From an uncultured Selenomonadales bacterium (GTDB lineage Bacteria > Bacillota > Negativicutes > Selenomonadales > Selenomonadaceae): a stretch of 13,748 nt of DNA. This document shows positions 13,526 to 13,748 of the stretch, piece by piece. The position numbers and the translations under genes are program-made. Location of the stretch: assembly GCA_937901445.1 (NCBI GenBank), contig CALDHY010000037.1, positions 1-13,748 on the forward strand, written 5' to 3'. Under the pieces are notes generated by a model. The model searched no databases. It was not told the DNA's origin and was given only the letters and a program-made list of their open reading frames with translations. Each line of letters starts with the position of its first letter. The first letter of the stretch is position 1.

Positions 13526-13748
13526 ATGGCTAAAAATTTTGAAGATATGTCTGAAGTAGATGTGGCGTACCAAATTTTGACTGAATCCGGCAAAGATAAT
13601 CCTATTTACTACAAAGATTTAATTTTGGAAATTCTTCAAAAGAAAGGTAAATCTTTGCAAAACGAGGCGGCGGCAATTTCTGAAGTTTATACTATGATTA
13701 ACATGGACAGCCGCTTTCAATATTACGAAAAAGGCAAATGGGGCTTGA
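13526..13748 (+). CDS. rpoE: RNA polymerase delta subunit (RpoE), N-terminal part, cut by window edge
   Basis: Delta is a small RNA polymerase subunit of Bacillota that promotes core recycling and sensitivity to initiating NTP levels. The 74 visible residues form the HARE-HTH domain: V-A-Y-Q-I-L (13-18), N-P-I-Y-Y-K-D-L-I-L-E-I (25-36), the A-A-A-I-S-E-V-Y-T-M-I-N-M-D-S-R-F helix-turn region, and the closing K-W-G-L, matching the TWGL ending of this domain in Bacillus RpoE. The acidic disordered tail expected for delta lies beyond the window. ATG at 13526 follows AAGGAAG (13510-13516) by 9 nt. The in-frame ATG at 13502 has no ribosome binding site. It is downstream of the array D hairpin on the same strand as argS. 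In many Bacillota pyrG follows rpoE; that cannot be seen here. Confidence 0.88.
   Translation, partial: MAKNFEDMSEVDVAYQILTESGKDNPIYYKDLILEILQKKGKSLQNEAAAISEVYTMINMDSRFQYYEKGKWGL

Overview
The window looks like chromosomal core DNA from a low-GC member of the Bacillota. The best guess is Negativicutes (Selenomonas/Veillonella-like). This rests on a bifunctional Rel, a GatCAB-type amidotransferase, the RNA polymerase delta subunit RpoE, strong GGAGG-type ribosome binding sites, and two exported LPP20-like proteins of a kind I associate with that class. The taxonomic call is inference. No phage, transposase, CRISPR, rRNA or tRNA gene was seen.

Layout, left to right. Positions 1-164 hold the 3' side of an unseen upstream unit, an intrinsic terminator and an extended -10 promoter. 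The plus-strand gene for the (p)ppGpp synthetase/hydrolase Rel follows (165-2432), closed by its own terminator. Two exported proteins with related N-terminal domains come next (2545-3306 and 3466-4476). They are driven by near-identical promoter sequences and separated by a 111-nt nested inverted repeat. A bidirectional terminator at 4502-4526 separates them from a long minus-strand block.

The minus-strand block, read in transcription order (right to left), begins with rnhB and a 751-residue glutamine-rich protein with a FliK-like C-terminal region. A terminator follows, then gatC, an exported acetolactate decarboxylase, gatA and 5-formyltetrahydrofolate cyclo-ligase. The decarboxylase interrupts the usual gatC-gatA pair, and gatB is not in the window. 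To the right, divergent from rnhB, argS has a perfect consensus promoter. It is followed on the same strand by an exported YkuD-like protein that has lost its expected catalytic cysteine, and by the first 74 codons of rpoE, cut by the window edge.

The most unusual structure is a family of short heptanucleotide arrays, consensus TARGGRN. They sit in four intergenic regions: gatC/budA, rnhB/argS, argS/ykuD-like and ykuD-like/rpoE. Single-direction arrays have exactly five in-register units. The last site has six forward units facing five inverted ones and could fold into a long RNA hairpin. The arrays begin at or 2 nt after the upstream stop codon in three cases. They place stop codons in all three forward frames and supply the Shine-Dalgarno sequence of the two 'extra' exported genes (budA and ykuD-like), which look like insertions into otherwise conserved gene pairs. 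This association between heptad arrays and inserted exported genes is the main candidate for something undescribed.
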